Shown here in pieces: positions 10,602 through 20,295 of a stretch of 64,000 bases of DNA (its first letter is position 1; each line of letters starts with the position of its first letter). The notes under the pieces were generated by a model that saw only the letters and a program-made list of their open reading frames with translations, did no database searches and had not been told where the DNA came from. The translations under genes were made by a program, and so were the position numbers. The stretch comes from Leishmania donovani (lineage: Eukaryota > Euglenozoa > Kinetoplastea > Trypanosomatida > Trypanosomatidae): NCBI RefSeq assembly GCF_000227135.1, contig NC_018241.1, positions 501,897-565,896 of the forward strand, given 5' to 3'.

Positions 10602-12152
10602 ATGGACTTCGCAGCCTATCAGCCAGCCACTCCACCGAGGAGCTCGCAACCGCCGCCCCCGCGCAGCGGGGGCGGCTTCCCGCGCTTTCAGCGCTCACGT
10701 GCAGCGGACATTACAGCTACGCCTGCCTCGCCGCCGCCTCCTCTGCCGTCGTCGCAGGCCCCGCCAGAGTCCCCGCAGCGCCACCTCAACCCCTCTTCCG
10801 GGCCAGAGGGGTTGGCTGCCGCGAGCAGAACACCCGACAGGAAGCGATCGCACGGCGATCAGCAGCGGCATCAGAATGCGCCAGCGGAAGAAGGCACCCA
10901 CTACGCGTCTGTCCAGAGCAACAATACGAATGCCATGATCCCAGCAGGACTGACGGAGGCCGCCGTGCAGCGCGCCTTGGGCAACGGCTGTGCTCTGGCA
11001 TCTTCGCCATCACCGGCAACTGCCGGTGGGGCAGTCGCAGGAGGAAGCGGGCGCGCGGGTGGTATCATCATGCCGACGCGCAAAGAGGGCAGCGACTCCG
11101 CCTCCATGTACAGCATGGCGCGGTCCGTGCTGCCAATGGACCCGCGTGAGCGCATATACTACCGTCCCCTGCGCCGTTTGCTGCAGTGTTACCTGGAGCG
11201 GCGCAAGCGCAAGGGCCTCGGAATCGCGTCGCTGCTGCCCGGCCGCCACCAATCGTTCCAGTTTTTCCTCGAGCACACAGGCGACTTTGTACTAGCGGCT
11301 GTCCTGCGCAGCTTCAAGACACGTACAATGGTTGAGGATACGTCGAGCGGGGTTGGCGGGCAGTTGTACCCCGTCTCGCGAGGCGGTGCCAGCATTGTGT
11401 TCACCATCAATCAGCAGCAGCTGGACAGTGACACGCGCGGCTTTGTGGGCAAGCTATCGCGGCGCGGAAAGGGGATGGAGATGGTGCTGTTTAGCGAGGG
11501 CAGCAAGGCTGCCCGGAAGGAGATTCTTGCGGTGCTGCTGCACAACTTGGCCGACACAAACCGGTCGTCGTTCACGGTACTGCTGCCGGCCATCGACCCG
11601 GAGTCTGGGTACATCAAGCCGCTGGAGGGCGGTGAGGTCGAATTCCTGCGCGACGGCCGCGGCAGCAGCCACGTCGGCATCGACGAGGCGATGGCGAACT
11701 CCTCTGATGACGACGTCGACGCGGCTTACTCGACGATGTCGAGGGCGACACCAAACTTTACGGCCGTGTGCGACTCTGCTGGGGCGAACCGTGCGCCGGC
11801 GCCGAGCAGCAGCGAAACAGCTGGCCGGCAGAAAAAGTGGTTCTCACGCGGAGTGCTGGTTCGCGAGTACCGGAGAAACCCAGGCAGCCCAAACATCATT
11901 GTCCTCAAGAGCAAGGAGCCTCAGTGGGATGGCGTGCTGCGCGGGTACAAACTCGATTTCCACGGACGCTCCACGAAGGCGAGTGAGAAGAACTTTCAGC
12001 TCGTCGCTGTCTCTGATCCGGGGAAGGTGGTCATGCTCTTCGGCAAGCAGGACGACAACCGTTTTGCCCTCGACTTCCGCTACCCGCTGTGCGGTCTGCA
12101 AGCAGCCGCGATCGCCACTACGATCATGACGGCTCGAAAGGCGATCCTGTGA
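10602..12152 (+). CDS. Tubby-like protein
   Basis: 516 residues from the ATG at 10602; the frame extends upstream only through a GTG at 10593. The first 175 residues are Pro/Ser/Gln-rich and look disordered. The Tub fold begins near residue 181 (DPRERIYYRPLRRLL) and continues through FQFFLEHTGDFVLAA. It closes with the family's strongest signature: KLDFHGRSTKASEKNFQLV (about 450-468), VVMLFGKQDDNRFALDF and YPLCGLQAAAIA, ending within a few residues of the stop as in other Tubby proteins. Tubby domains bind phosphoinositides, and animal TULPs carry membrane receptors into cilia with IFT. A flagellar trafficking role is a reasonable inference in a flagellate. An acidic, Ser-rich insertion of about 60 residues (about 360-415) splits the domain. 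Confidence 0.9.
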   Translation: MDFAAYQPATPPRSSQPPPPRSGGGFPRFQRSRAADITATPASPPPPLPSSQAPPESPQRHLNPSSGPEGLAAASRTPDRKRSHGDQQRHQNAPAEEGTHYASVQSNNTNAMIPAGLTEAAVQRALGNGCALASSPSPATAGGAVAGGSGRAGGIIMPTRKEGSDSASMYSMARSVLPMDPRERIYYRPLRRLLQCYLERRKRKGLGIASLLPGRHQSFQFFLEHTGDFVLAAVLRSFKTRTMVEDTSSGVGGQLYPVSRGGASIVFTINQQQLDSDTRGFVGKLSRRGKGMEMVLFSEGSKAARKEILAVLLHNLADTNRSSFTVLLPAIDPESGYIKPLEGGEVEFLRDGRGSSHVGIDEAMANSSDDDVDAAYSTMSRATPNFTAVCDSAGANRAPAPSSSETAGRQKKWFSRGVLVREYRRNPGSPNIIVLKSKEPQWDGVLRGYKLDFHGRSTKASEKNFQLVAVSDPGKVVMLFGKQDDNRFALDFRYPLCGLQAAAIATTIMTARKAIL

Positions 12153-14710
12153 GTGCTCGTGCGTGCGTGTGCGCGTGCTGCGGTGGTGGGATGGAAGGAC
12201 AGACAAACGAACGAAATAGTAACTTGAAAAATCACGCCAACATCTGGAGACTTTGGTGCTGATCGCTGCTCTCTCGTGTGCATGTGTTTGGTTGGTGGCC
12301 GGAACGCACGCGTCGCTGCACTTTTCGTGTTTCTGCTTCCTCACTTGATGTCTCTGCAGCTGCATGTCCTCTTCGTTTTTCTTTTCTGCCCTTGTCCTTG
12401 CAGTGCTTCGTGCGCTTTCCACCTCGACTCTAAGCCGAGGATACGTTGCGTATCTGTTGGTGTGCTCCGTCTTTCCACTCCGGCTCCTCCTCTTCATGTG
12501 TGGAATGAACTGCGTGCTGAGACTTGTGCGCGTGTACGCGCCTACGTCTGCGCCTCTCTCGGCGTTCGTGAGTGTGTGTGTGTGTGTGTGTCTGTCTTTC
12601 AGTGTTCGTCCGTCTGCCAGTGAAGGCGCGTCATCGCTTCATCTCCCCAGCGCATGAGCGAGTTGGTCGCGTGTGCTGCTATGACGCTGCAGAGGATCAT
12701 CGACCGTTCCGCGGTGTTCTCTTTTTGGGGGGGGGTGCGCGTGCAGGCAAGCGTGTGTGTTGGGTCGTCTGCTCTTTCCTTTTTTTGTTCTCCTTTTTCA
12801 ATATTTCGTTGGCCTCTTGTTTATATCGTTCAGGCTCGCGTCTGTTGATCTGTTATCCGTGCGTGTATGTGTGTATGCGTGTGCTCACCCTCCCCTCCTT
12901 CTGTGTGCATATCGGCATGTAGCGGTACATGAATGCCAAAATTATATATGCATAGATCTGTGTACATGTGTGTGTGCGTGTATAAGTGTTCGTGCGTCTG
13001 TGAATGTGCTTGATTTTGTGGCTTCGTGCCGTGTCTTTTGCCCATCTCTTTTCGTTGTTGTGACGCTGATTGTCTCCATCTGCACTACGTCGTTGTGCGT
13101 GTGCTCGTTACCGGTCTTTTCGTGCGGCGCTGATGTTTTCTTCTTGGCGTTGCTCCTTTGCCATTCTCTTTCCACGCCCATCCTCTTCCCTTCTCTTGGC
13201 TCACCCAACCGCCGCCGCCGCTGCCCTGTGCTGTCGGCCCTCGCCGCGCTTCCGCGTCGCGCTGCCTTCCGGGGATCGGGGTGTTTCCTTTCTTTTCTGA
13301 TTTTTTTGTTTTCCCCCGATCAGCGCCTCTCTTCATCCGTTTGTGGGTGCGGGGGAAGGGTGCGCGCTCCTCTACCGTTTTCCGTTCTGTTTTGTGTTGT
13401 ACCCCCCTCTCGGTGTGAAACTGGCGCCCTTTCCTCTCTCTTATGTGGGTGCACACGCGTGATACGGTACTCTCTCCTAGCCTCCTCGTCGCCCCGCTGT
13501 TCTCCAGAGGCCCTCTTTTCATTTCTAGCCCTGCGGCAGCGCCTGAAATCTGCGCGCTCGGCAGCGGCCGTCAACCAAACACGTGTGTGAGGATCACGGT
13601 AGTAGGGATGCGGAGCGAGCAGGGGTGGGGGACGGTGAGCGGTGATGGTGTCGGGAACCCACTCCTCCTCCAGTTGTTCTGCATTGCTCTCCCTATTTTT
13701 TTTTCTATGGCGCCCTTTTTGTTGACATCCGCCGCTCATTGCCGTGTTGCTGTTCTTCGCATCTGCCGTGCTCTTGTGGTGCGTTGCTTGAGTTGTTGCC
13801 CCTCTGTGCTTCTCCCTCTCGCCATTGCACAGTTGGTGTGCGTGTACAGCTACATCTGTGTTGCTTGTGTGTGTGTGTGCGTGTCCGTGCCGATGTCCCT
13901 TCCAGGATCCGCATGCATCACACACGATCCGGCTTCTCCCTTGCCCCCCCTCCCCTACACACACACACACACACAAAGGCGACATCACCCAGAGACACAG
14001 AAGCGAAGAATGTACCGCTGCGGAATGCACAGTCGGCACCTTATCCGCGCACACCGGCAAACACAAAGGGAGGGACGCAAGTGAAGAGGAAACGAGCAGC
14101 GGCGTCGTTGCAGCTGCACTCGCTATTCGCCGAAACTCCATGCTAGCCCGAGCCTGGCTGTCTTGGGCGAACGGCCTATGCTCCATTCGTCCCCGCGCAC
14201 GTTACCCGTCAGATGGTCTCTGGCGGCATCGCTGAGGCGACACGGGGTTGGTGTAGTGGCGCAGTGCCCGTAAATCTTCACCTGCTTCCAATTGCACACG
14301 TCGACGCTGCGTGCCAAGCCTTCCTGTCGATAAGGAAGGGCAGTTCCTGCCGTGATCCCCAGCTGACGAGGCGATGCCTCGCTGAACCTCCTCCGCCCAC
14401 TCCCTCTTACTGTTCGCGCCATTGCCGCCACCTTATCACCTTGTTGCTCCGCGTGTTGCGCCTGCATTGGTTGGTCTCCTCACTGCCGCTTATTGTTGCC
14501 GAAACCCACCGCCATGTACATGGGTCAACTTGACACGACTGGAGAGGAGGACAAGTACGCAGTAGCGCGTCACAAACAAACACGTACGCACACCCGCACC
14601 CACACCCACACGAGCGCAGAGGTGCCGCTCAAGGAAACGCATACCATACACAGGTCCTCTTCCCTCGCGGTCTTTGAGTGTTCGGGCGCACCGTGGGCTG
14701 AAGTGGACCG
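12153..14710. other. Long intergenic region after the Tubby-like gene
   Basis: 2.56 kb, strongly T/G- and C/T-rich, with (TG)n at about 12571-12590, a G-run at 12728-12736 and (CA)n at about 13958-13974. Several open frames over 100 codons exist on both strands but have the Ser/Leu/Val/Cys or Arg/His/Thr composition of translated repeats. From about 14120 to 14470 the sequence loses the C/T bias and could be a decayed element. No gene is supported. Confidence 0.65.
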
Positions 14711-15757
14711 ATGGGGCAGCTGAGAGGCAGTGCGCATCTGACTCGCCACTGGACCCGGAGAGCTGAACCGCACTGTAGTGGCGTGACCTGCGGCAGCAGG
14801 AGCATAACCAGCACCCCAACCGCGTCACCGTCGACATCAAGCGACACCGACGCCGGCGCAGCAAGCGCGGCGCGGCTAGCTCGTGCGGCGGAGATCCGAC
14901 GCAAAGAGCTTCTATTTCGGTGGCTGCGCCGCCTTGTCGTGCCCGCTTTCTCCATCTACGGTCTGTTCCTTCTCCGACCAACCGAGGGTCATTTCTTGCG
15001 CTACGTTGCCGAGCGGCGGCACCTGGATGCGCCTTTCAACGCGTGGTTCCCTCCTATCATCGTGAGTAGCACGACAGAGCCCGGCTCCAAGGTAGAGCCT
15101 GCTAAGAGAGCACCGACGGCGACGAGCACGTCCTCACCGACAGGAGGGGCAGGCGCGAAAGGAGGAGCTCCATCATTGGCGCCGGAGGTCATCCCGACAG
15201 TTTTTCGAAGCGAGCGCGATCGCGAGTGGGCAGCGCAGCGTTTCAACTACAAGAAGGGCAGCGATGATGAAGAGCGTGTGGCCCGCAAGCGCCTCTTGTT
15301 TGCGCGCGACCGCGTCCACTTGCCGGACGACACCGTCGTCGAGACGATTCGTAGTCCGTCGGAGCAGCTGGAAGAGCTCCGCGCGCTGCGCGAGCACCCT
15401 CCTATGCACTTACTCAGCGAGCAGCTCAACAGCATCGCTGAGGAGAGCCATCGCTATGCCGCCACGCTCGCTACTGCTGCTGCTGCTGCTGCACAGCTGA
15501 CTGACCCTAAGGACGTAGCGTCGCCAGCCTCACTGAGCAGCGACGCAGCTGCGACGTCGTCGTTGGACGGAGTTGCGTCACCTCCATCGCAAGGAGCGGC
15601 TGCTGTCGTCTCTTCGCCGCCCCAAGTGGAGATCCAGTTTGAGGACCGCTCTCTCTTTGCCACCGCCGCCATTCTTTTTCGCGACCGTGACGACCGCGTC
15701 GTGCGAGCGATGCGGTTCATCGGTGCGTGTGGCATGATATGGAAGGAAGTTGCGTGA
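14711..15757 (+). CDS. Unknown protein with one predicted membrane segment
   Basis: 348 residues from the ATG at 14711. I do not recognise the family. The N-terminus is basic and Ser/Thr-rich. Residues about 62-90 contain a basic helix (RRKELLFRWLRR) directly followed by a short hydrophobic stretch (LVVPAFSIYGLFLL), consistent with a single membrane anchor, possibly in mitochondria. Then come a low-complexity linker, a charged helical region (about 155-245; ERDREWAAQRFNYKKGSDDEERVARKR is its basic/acidic start), a poly-Ala segment and a short hydrophilic end. The charged central block looks like conserved coding sequence. It lies between the Tubby-like and enolase genes, which gives no functional hint. 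Confidence 0.65.
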   Translation: MGQLRGSAHLTRHWTRRAEPHCSGVTCGSRSITSTPTASPSTSSDTDAGAASAARLARAAEIRRKELLFRWLRRLVVPAFSIYGLFLLRPTEGHFLRYVAERRHLDAPFNAWFPPIIVSSTTEPGSKVEPAKRAPTATSTSSPTGGAGAKGGAPSLAPEVIPTVFRSERDREWAAQRFNYKKGSDDEERVARKRLLFARDRVHLPDDTVVETIRSPSEQLEELRALREHPPMHLLSEQLNSIAEESHRYAATLATAAAAAAQLTDPKDVASPASLSSDAAATSSLDGVASPPSQGAAAVVSSPPQVEIQFEDRSLFATAAILFRDRDDRVVRAMRFIGACGMIWKEVA

Positions 15758-16702
15758 GCAGGTAAGCCGAGAAGCGTGCTGCGTGTGTGCGAGTGTGTGT
15801 GTGTGTGCGTGCCGGCTTTGTTTCTTCTTTGCGGCAGGCCGACTCACGTCTCGGCACACGTGGCGGAGTATGCGGGCATGCGTGTGGAGGCGGGTGCCTC
15901 TGTGGTGCGGCCTTCCGCTTGCGGTGTACGGTGGCTGCCGCTTGTCGTCATGTAAATTTCAAGTGTAAACGTAAAGTGCACAAGCAAACCACCGAAGGAC
16001 GCTCGCGTATGGTCGGAAGAAGTGAGCGCGCACATCATGGACCGACGGGCAGATCGTACCGACCCCATTACTTTGCATTTGGCTGCAAAGGCCTCCCACG
16101 CCTGCTTTCACCGCGGAGGGGTGGCTGAAGGAAATGCGATGCCGAGTGTCTCAAAGGAGGAAGGGAGGGATGTACGCGGCGCTCGAGGTGCAGCCGATCT
16201 TCGGAAGCAATTCTTTCAGCGCGTTGGCGCAGTACCCCCTTATCAAGCTTGTCTTGCGTATCTATATCACCGTAGTTTCCGAGAACCACAGATGGCTTTG
16301 CCAATACCCACCACTGCTATGCGAAGTGGTGGCCGCGTTAGCCGACAGCCACGCGGTATCCGCGGCGATTCCTGGGACGCAGCTGCGGACGTTCCTGTGC
16401 TTTCATTCATACCGTGCACCCTCCTCCTATCACTATCTCCCTTCACTTCAACGCCCTCACGTACGCTACCCGTTGTCCACGGGGTCGCTGTTTCTGCCCC
16501 TGCATCGGTGCAACGCCCCACACGCACACACGCACACTCGTAGTCTGCAACGCTCGAGCAACTATTTCTCTACGCTGTATCTCCGACCTCACCTGTGCAT
16601 TCTCATCTTTTCCTCTGATCACGTTGTGCACATCACCTGGACAGAGTCTTTATAACCAACAACATCTCCCCCTCCCTCCAACCGCTTCACCCATCCGTCA
16701 GC
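15758..16702. other. Intergenic region upstream of enolase
   Basis: 945 bases. The first 200 are T/G-rich. The middle (about 15990-16330) has mixed composition. The last 350 are C/T-rich and lead to the enolase splice-acceptor candidate. No gene was recognised. Confidence 0.65.
16600..16644 (+). promoter_or_regulatory. Candidate trans-splicing signal for enolase
   Basis: A pyrimidine tract (about 16600-16618) is followed by the first AG at 16643-16644, which would give a 5' UTR of about 58 nt. Trypanosomatid mRNAs receive a spliced leader at the first suitable AG after such a tract. The position is inferred from sequence only. Confidence 0.4.
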
Positions 16703-17992
16703 ATGCCGATCCAAAAGGTTTACGCCCGTGAGGTGCTTGACTCCCGCGGCAACCCGACCGTTGAGGTCGAGTTGATGACGGAGGCCGGCGTCTTCCGCTC
16801 CGCTGTGCCGTCCGGCGCGTCGACTGGCGTGCATGAGGCGTGCGAGCTGCGCGACGGCGACAAGGCGCGCTACTGTGGCGCCGGCTGCACGCAGGCGGTG
16901 AAGAACGTGAACGAGATCCTTGCGCCGGCGCTTGTGGGCAAGGACGAGTCGGACCAGGCCGGCCTCGACAAGATGATGTGTGAGCTGGACGGGACAAAGA
17001 ACAAGAGCAAGCTCGGCGCGAACGCGATCCTGGGCTGCTCGATGGCGATCAGCAAGGCCGCTGCGGCGAAGGCTGGCGTGCCACTGTACAGGTACATCGC
17101 GGGCCTCGCCGGGACGAAGGATATTCGCCTGCCTGTGCCGTGCTTCAACGTGATCAACGGTGGCAAGCACGCCGGCAACGTGCTGCCGTTCCAGGAGTTC
17201 ATGATCGCGCCGACGAAGGCGACGTCGTTCCGTGAGGCGCTGCGCATGGGCTCGGAGGTATACCACGCGCTCAAGGTGATCATCAAGAGCAAGTACGGCC
17301 AGGACGCCGTGAACGTCGGCGACGAGGGCGGCTTCGCGCCGCCGATCAAGCACATCGACGAGCCGCTGCCGATCCTGATGGAGGCGATTGAGAAGGCTGG
17401 GCACAAGGGCAAGTTCGCGATCTGCATGGACTGCGCGGCAAGCGAAGCGTATGACGCGGAGAGGAAGATGTACAACCTGACATTCAAGAACCCCGAGCCG
17501 ACGTACGTGTCCGCGGCGGAGCTGCAGGCGACCTACGAGCGCTGGGTCGCGGAGTACCCGCTGGTGTCCATCGAGGACCCGTTCGCGGAAGACAACTTCG
17601 ACGAGTTCTCGGCGATTACGATGGCACTCGCCGGAAAGGCTCAGATCGTCGGTGATGACCTGACGGTGACAAACGTGGAGCGTGTGAAGATGGCGATCGA
17701 GAAGTCTGCGTGCAACTCGCTGCTACTGAAGATCAACCAGATCGGCACGATCAGTGAGTCGATCGCAGCGGCGAAGCTGTGCATGGAGAACGGGTGGTCT
17801 GTGATGGTGTCGCACCGCAGCGGCGAGACGGAGGACACGTACATTGCCGACCTGTCCGTGGGCCTGGGAACCGGCCAGATCAAGACTGGCGCGCCGTGCC
17901 GCGGCGAACGCACTGCGAAGCTGAACCAGCTGCTGCGCATCGAGGAGGAGATCGGTTCCACGGCTACGTACGGCTACCCCGGCTGGGCGTAA
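16703..17992 (+). CDS. ENO: Enolase (2-phosphoglycerate hydratase)
   Basis: 429 residues, full length for the family. Converts 2-phosphoglycerate to phosphoenolpyruvate; in trypanosomatids this late glycolytic step is cytosolic, outside the glycosomes. The N-terminus (YAREVLDSRGNPTVEVEL) and substrate loop (SGASTGVHEA) are typical. Catalytic residues are present: Glu208 in GDEGGFAPP, Lys343 in LLLKINQIGT and His371 in VSHRSGETEDT. The Mg-binding segments ICMDCAASE, SIEDPF and IVGDDLTVTN are also present. No C-terminal peroxisomal/glycosomal signal is seen; the protein ends YPGWA. Third-position GC is very high, as expected for an abundant protein. The start is the first ATG, directly before the conserved N-terminus. 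Confidence 0.98.
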   Translation: MPIQKVYAREVLDSRGNPTVEVELMTEAGVFRSAVPSGASTGVHEACELRDGDKARYCGAGCTQAVKNVNEILAPALVGKDESDQAGLDKMMCELDGTKNKSKLGANAILGCSMAISKAAAAKAGVPLYRYIAGLAGTKDIRLPVPCFNVINGGKHAGNVLPFQEFMIAPTKATSFREALRMGSEVYHALKVIIKSKYGQDAVNVGDEGGFAPPIKHIDEPLPILMEAIEKAGHKGKFAICMDCAASEAYDAERKMYNLTFKNPEPTYVSAAELQATYERWVAEYPLVSIEDPFAEDNFDEFSAITMALAGKAQIVGDDLTVTNVERVKMAIEKSACNSLLLKINQIGTISESIAAAKLCMENGWSVMVSHRSGETEDTYIADLSVGLGTGQIKTGAPCRGERTAKLNQLLRIEEEIGSTATYGYPGWA

Positions 17993-20295
17993 GACGTGCT
18001 TCTCGGGCACCTATCGCCGCCGTGCGCAGCTTCTTGATCCTCTCTTGCCCCTCTCGACTCTACACTTCCACTGACGGTGCAACTGCTGCGTCGCGGAGTG
18101 CATACACGGCACTTTTGTGCCGCGGGTCTAGCGCCTGCCATCAAAAAAGAAAATAACATGGATAGTGTGGCGCCTCGGCTGCCCGGCTGGCGCGTGTTTG
18201 TGTGCTCGCGGTGGATGAAGGAGGGCGGGTCGGTGCGCTGGCGGCGAGGCGATGCGCCGCGGCAAACTGCAACAGGCGGCCTGGTTTGTGTGTGTGTGTA
18301 TGTGGGCACTGCCGTGCCCGCTGCGCGTGTGCGCTGGCCGGGTGCCTCGAGGGGCGCCGGACGGCGTGTGCGGGCGTGTGCTTCCATTCTTGCCCTTACT
18401 CACCCGCGTGTTGCGAGGCGCGTGAGCTTGCCTTATATTTACTTTGTTCTCTTTTCTCTGAACCGCCGAAACGGTCAGGCATATTGGAAAAAGATTCCCT
18501 TCCCACTCGCTTGAGCTGCGCGCGAGTGCTGGCGCGTGAGGCGCGGTAAGCGGCGAGGGTGCCAGGCGACCGTGCCTCGCTCGGCTCCTCCTCTCTGCCT
18601 TGCTTGCTCTCCCTCGTTCTCTTTCTAAGCCTGCCTGTGCCTACGCGCGCCACGGGATGAGCGGCCCTGCCTCCCTCCATCTCTCTCTTCTCCCACCTGC
18701 TCTCTTTCTTTGCGCGCGCGTGTGAGCGGTGGTGGCAGCCAGATACAGGCAAGCCGATGTATTGTAGTTGGAGAAGCAACGGAGCGTCAAGTACTGCGTG
18801 CAGGACTCAGCATGTGAAGTGGAGGAACGGAAGGAACCCCCCAAACAAGCCAAAAAAAAGTAAGATGGGAAGAACGCACCATGGCAGACCTCAAGGGGGA
18901 GCGCGCCCTCGTGTGTGTGTGTGTGTCTGCGAGTGTGTGGGCCTATCGTCGTTTTGCCGTGGGCTCGGCTTCCCCCGCTTCTCTCACCTCCCGCATCCCT
19001 GTTGTACTCTTCGAACGCTCCTCCTCGCGCATCGCGTCGCCATGGAGCGGCTTGTCAGCGCAAGGACCACTGAGAGACAGCCGCCCTCCTTCTCTCGCTC
19101 TGTGTCGTGCATGCGTGGGTGGCCGCAGCGTCTTGTTCCTAGTGCTCCCCCCACCACACATACCAATCGTGTCTTTCGTCTTGCTCTTCGCCTCGTCCAC
19201 CACCCATCCACCTCTTCCTTGCTCCTTTCCTTCTGCCCCTTTCTTTCCTTGCCCATCCCACTGCTAAAAACTGTCGCTTCTACTATATCTGCGAGGTGCT
19301 CCCGTCTCCACACCTCACACACACACACACACACACCCTCGCCACTCTCCTTCCTATCTTCACACACACACACACACATGCACTGCCACCATTACCACCA
19401 CTCCTTGGTGACAGTGGGATGATTTGGGCTTGTGTGCGTGTGTGCGGCGAATCACCGTGCTGTTTTTCTTCTGCCACCCGCACATGTGCGCACACGCGCA
19501 TCTTGGCACCTCTTTGTGTACGCGTCTGCAACGCCATTACGCTTCGCGGTAAAGGGCCGCGAGAAAGGAAGTAACACTAATAAAGAACGCCACCCGGCGC
19601 ACGACCGCATCCTTTAAGGCGCGGCCTCTCTCTTTATCTCGCTGTCTACTCTCGCCCCCACGTGTCCTTGCTCAGCCATTCCAGTCGGACATCCCTCCAT
19701 TGCCACCGCCCCCCCCCTCTCGCTACTTCCATTCACTCACGATAACCTCCCTCTCCTTCTCTTGCGCGCCGTCTTTGAGGGGGAGCGCCGTGCCAGCTCA
19801 ATAATAGCCGATTCGACTCGTTGTGGTTTCATACACTGATCTCTCCCCCCGTGCTGGACGACGCTACCCTTGACGCGCTCTCCTTTTCTGCACGCGTGTC
19901 TGCCGCTTTTGGATGTGCATTCGCCTAAGTGCTTCCCTCCCCCAATCCGTCTCTCGCGTCTGCCCTCTTATCTCTGGGTGCATGTGCGCGCTTTACGCTG
20001 GCGCACGTGCTGTGACGGCTTCTGTTCAGTTTTTTCGGCGACATCACGCACCAGACACAAACCCCCACCCCCGAAAGGAAGAAGGGAAACGGCTGCGCTT
20101 CGAACGAAGCGGGCACGTCTCACGCGTCCATCTCTGTCCTTCGTCTGTCGCGTTTCGACGCTGGCTGGTGTCTGAGTGCGGGCGCCCATCCAGGGCACAC
20201 TTCAACTTGCTTTACAGCACCTGCCTTGGTCCGCGGCCGAGGCAACGAAAGGGCTGTTTCTCCTTGTTGCCACGACGGGTGAACGTCCGCGCGCA
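17993..20295. other. Intergenic region between enolase and the FYVE/F-box/GTPase gene
   Basis: 2.3 kb, C/T-rich, with (GT)n near 18285-18301 and 18911-18927 and two (CA)n tracts at about 19317-19336 and 19361-19378. Nothing in it resembles a conserved protein or RNA gene. The open frame of the next gene extends upstream of 20296 through a GTG codon at 20176, but the extra 40 codons have no recognisable content. Confidence 0.65.

Noticed and set aside
12757..13590. 277-codon open frame rich in Phe, Leu, Val, Cys
   Set aside because: Reads from T/G- and T/C-rich repeats and crosses many simple tracts; the apparent membrane segments are an artefact of T-rich codons.
13320..14186. 288-codon open frame on the minus strand
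   Set aside because: Arg/His/Thr-rich antisense of the same simple repeats; no conserved motif.
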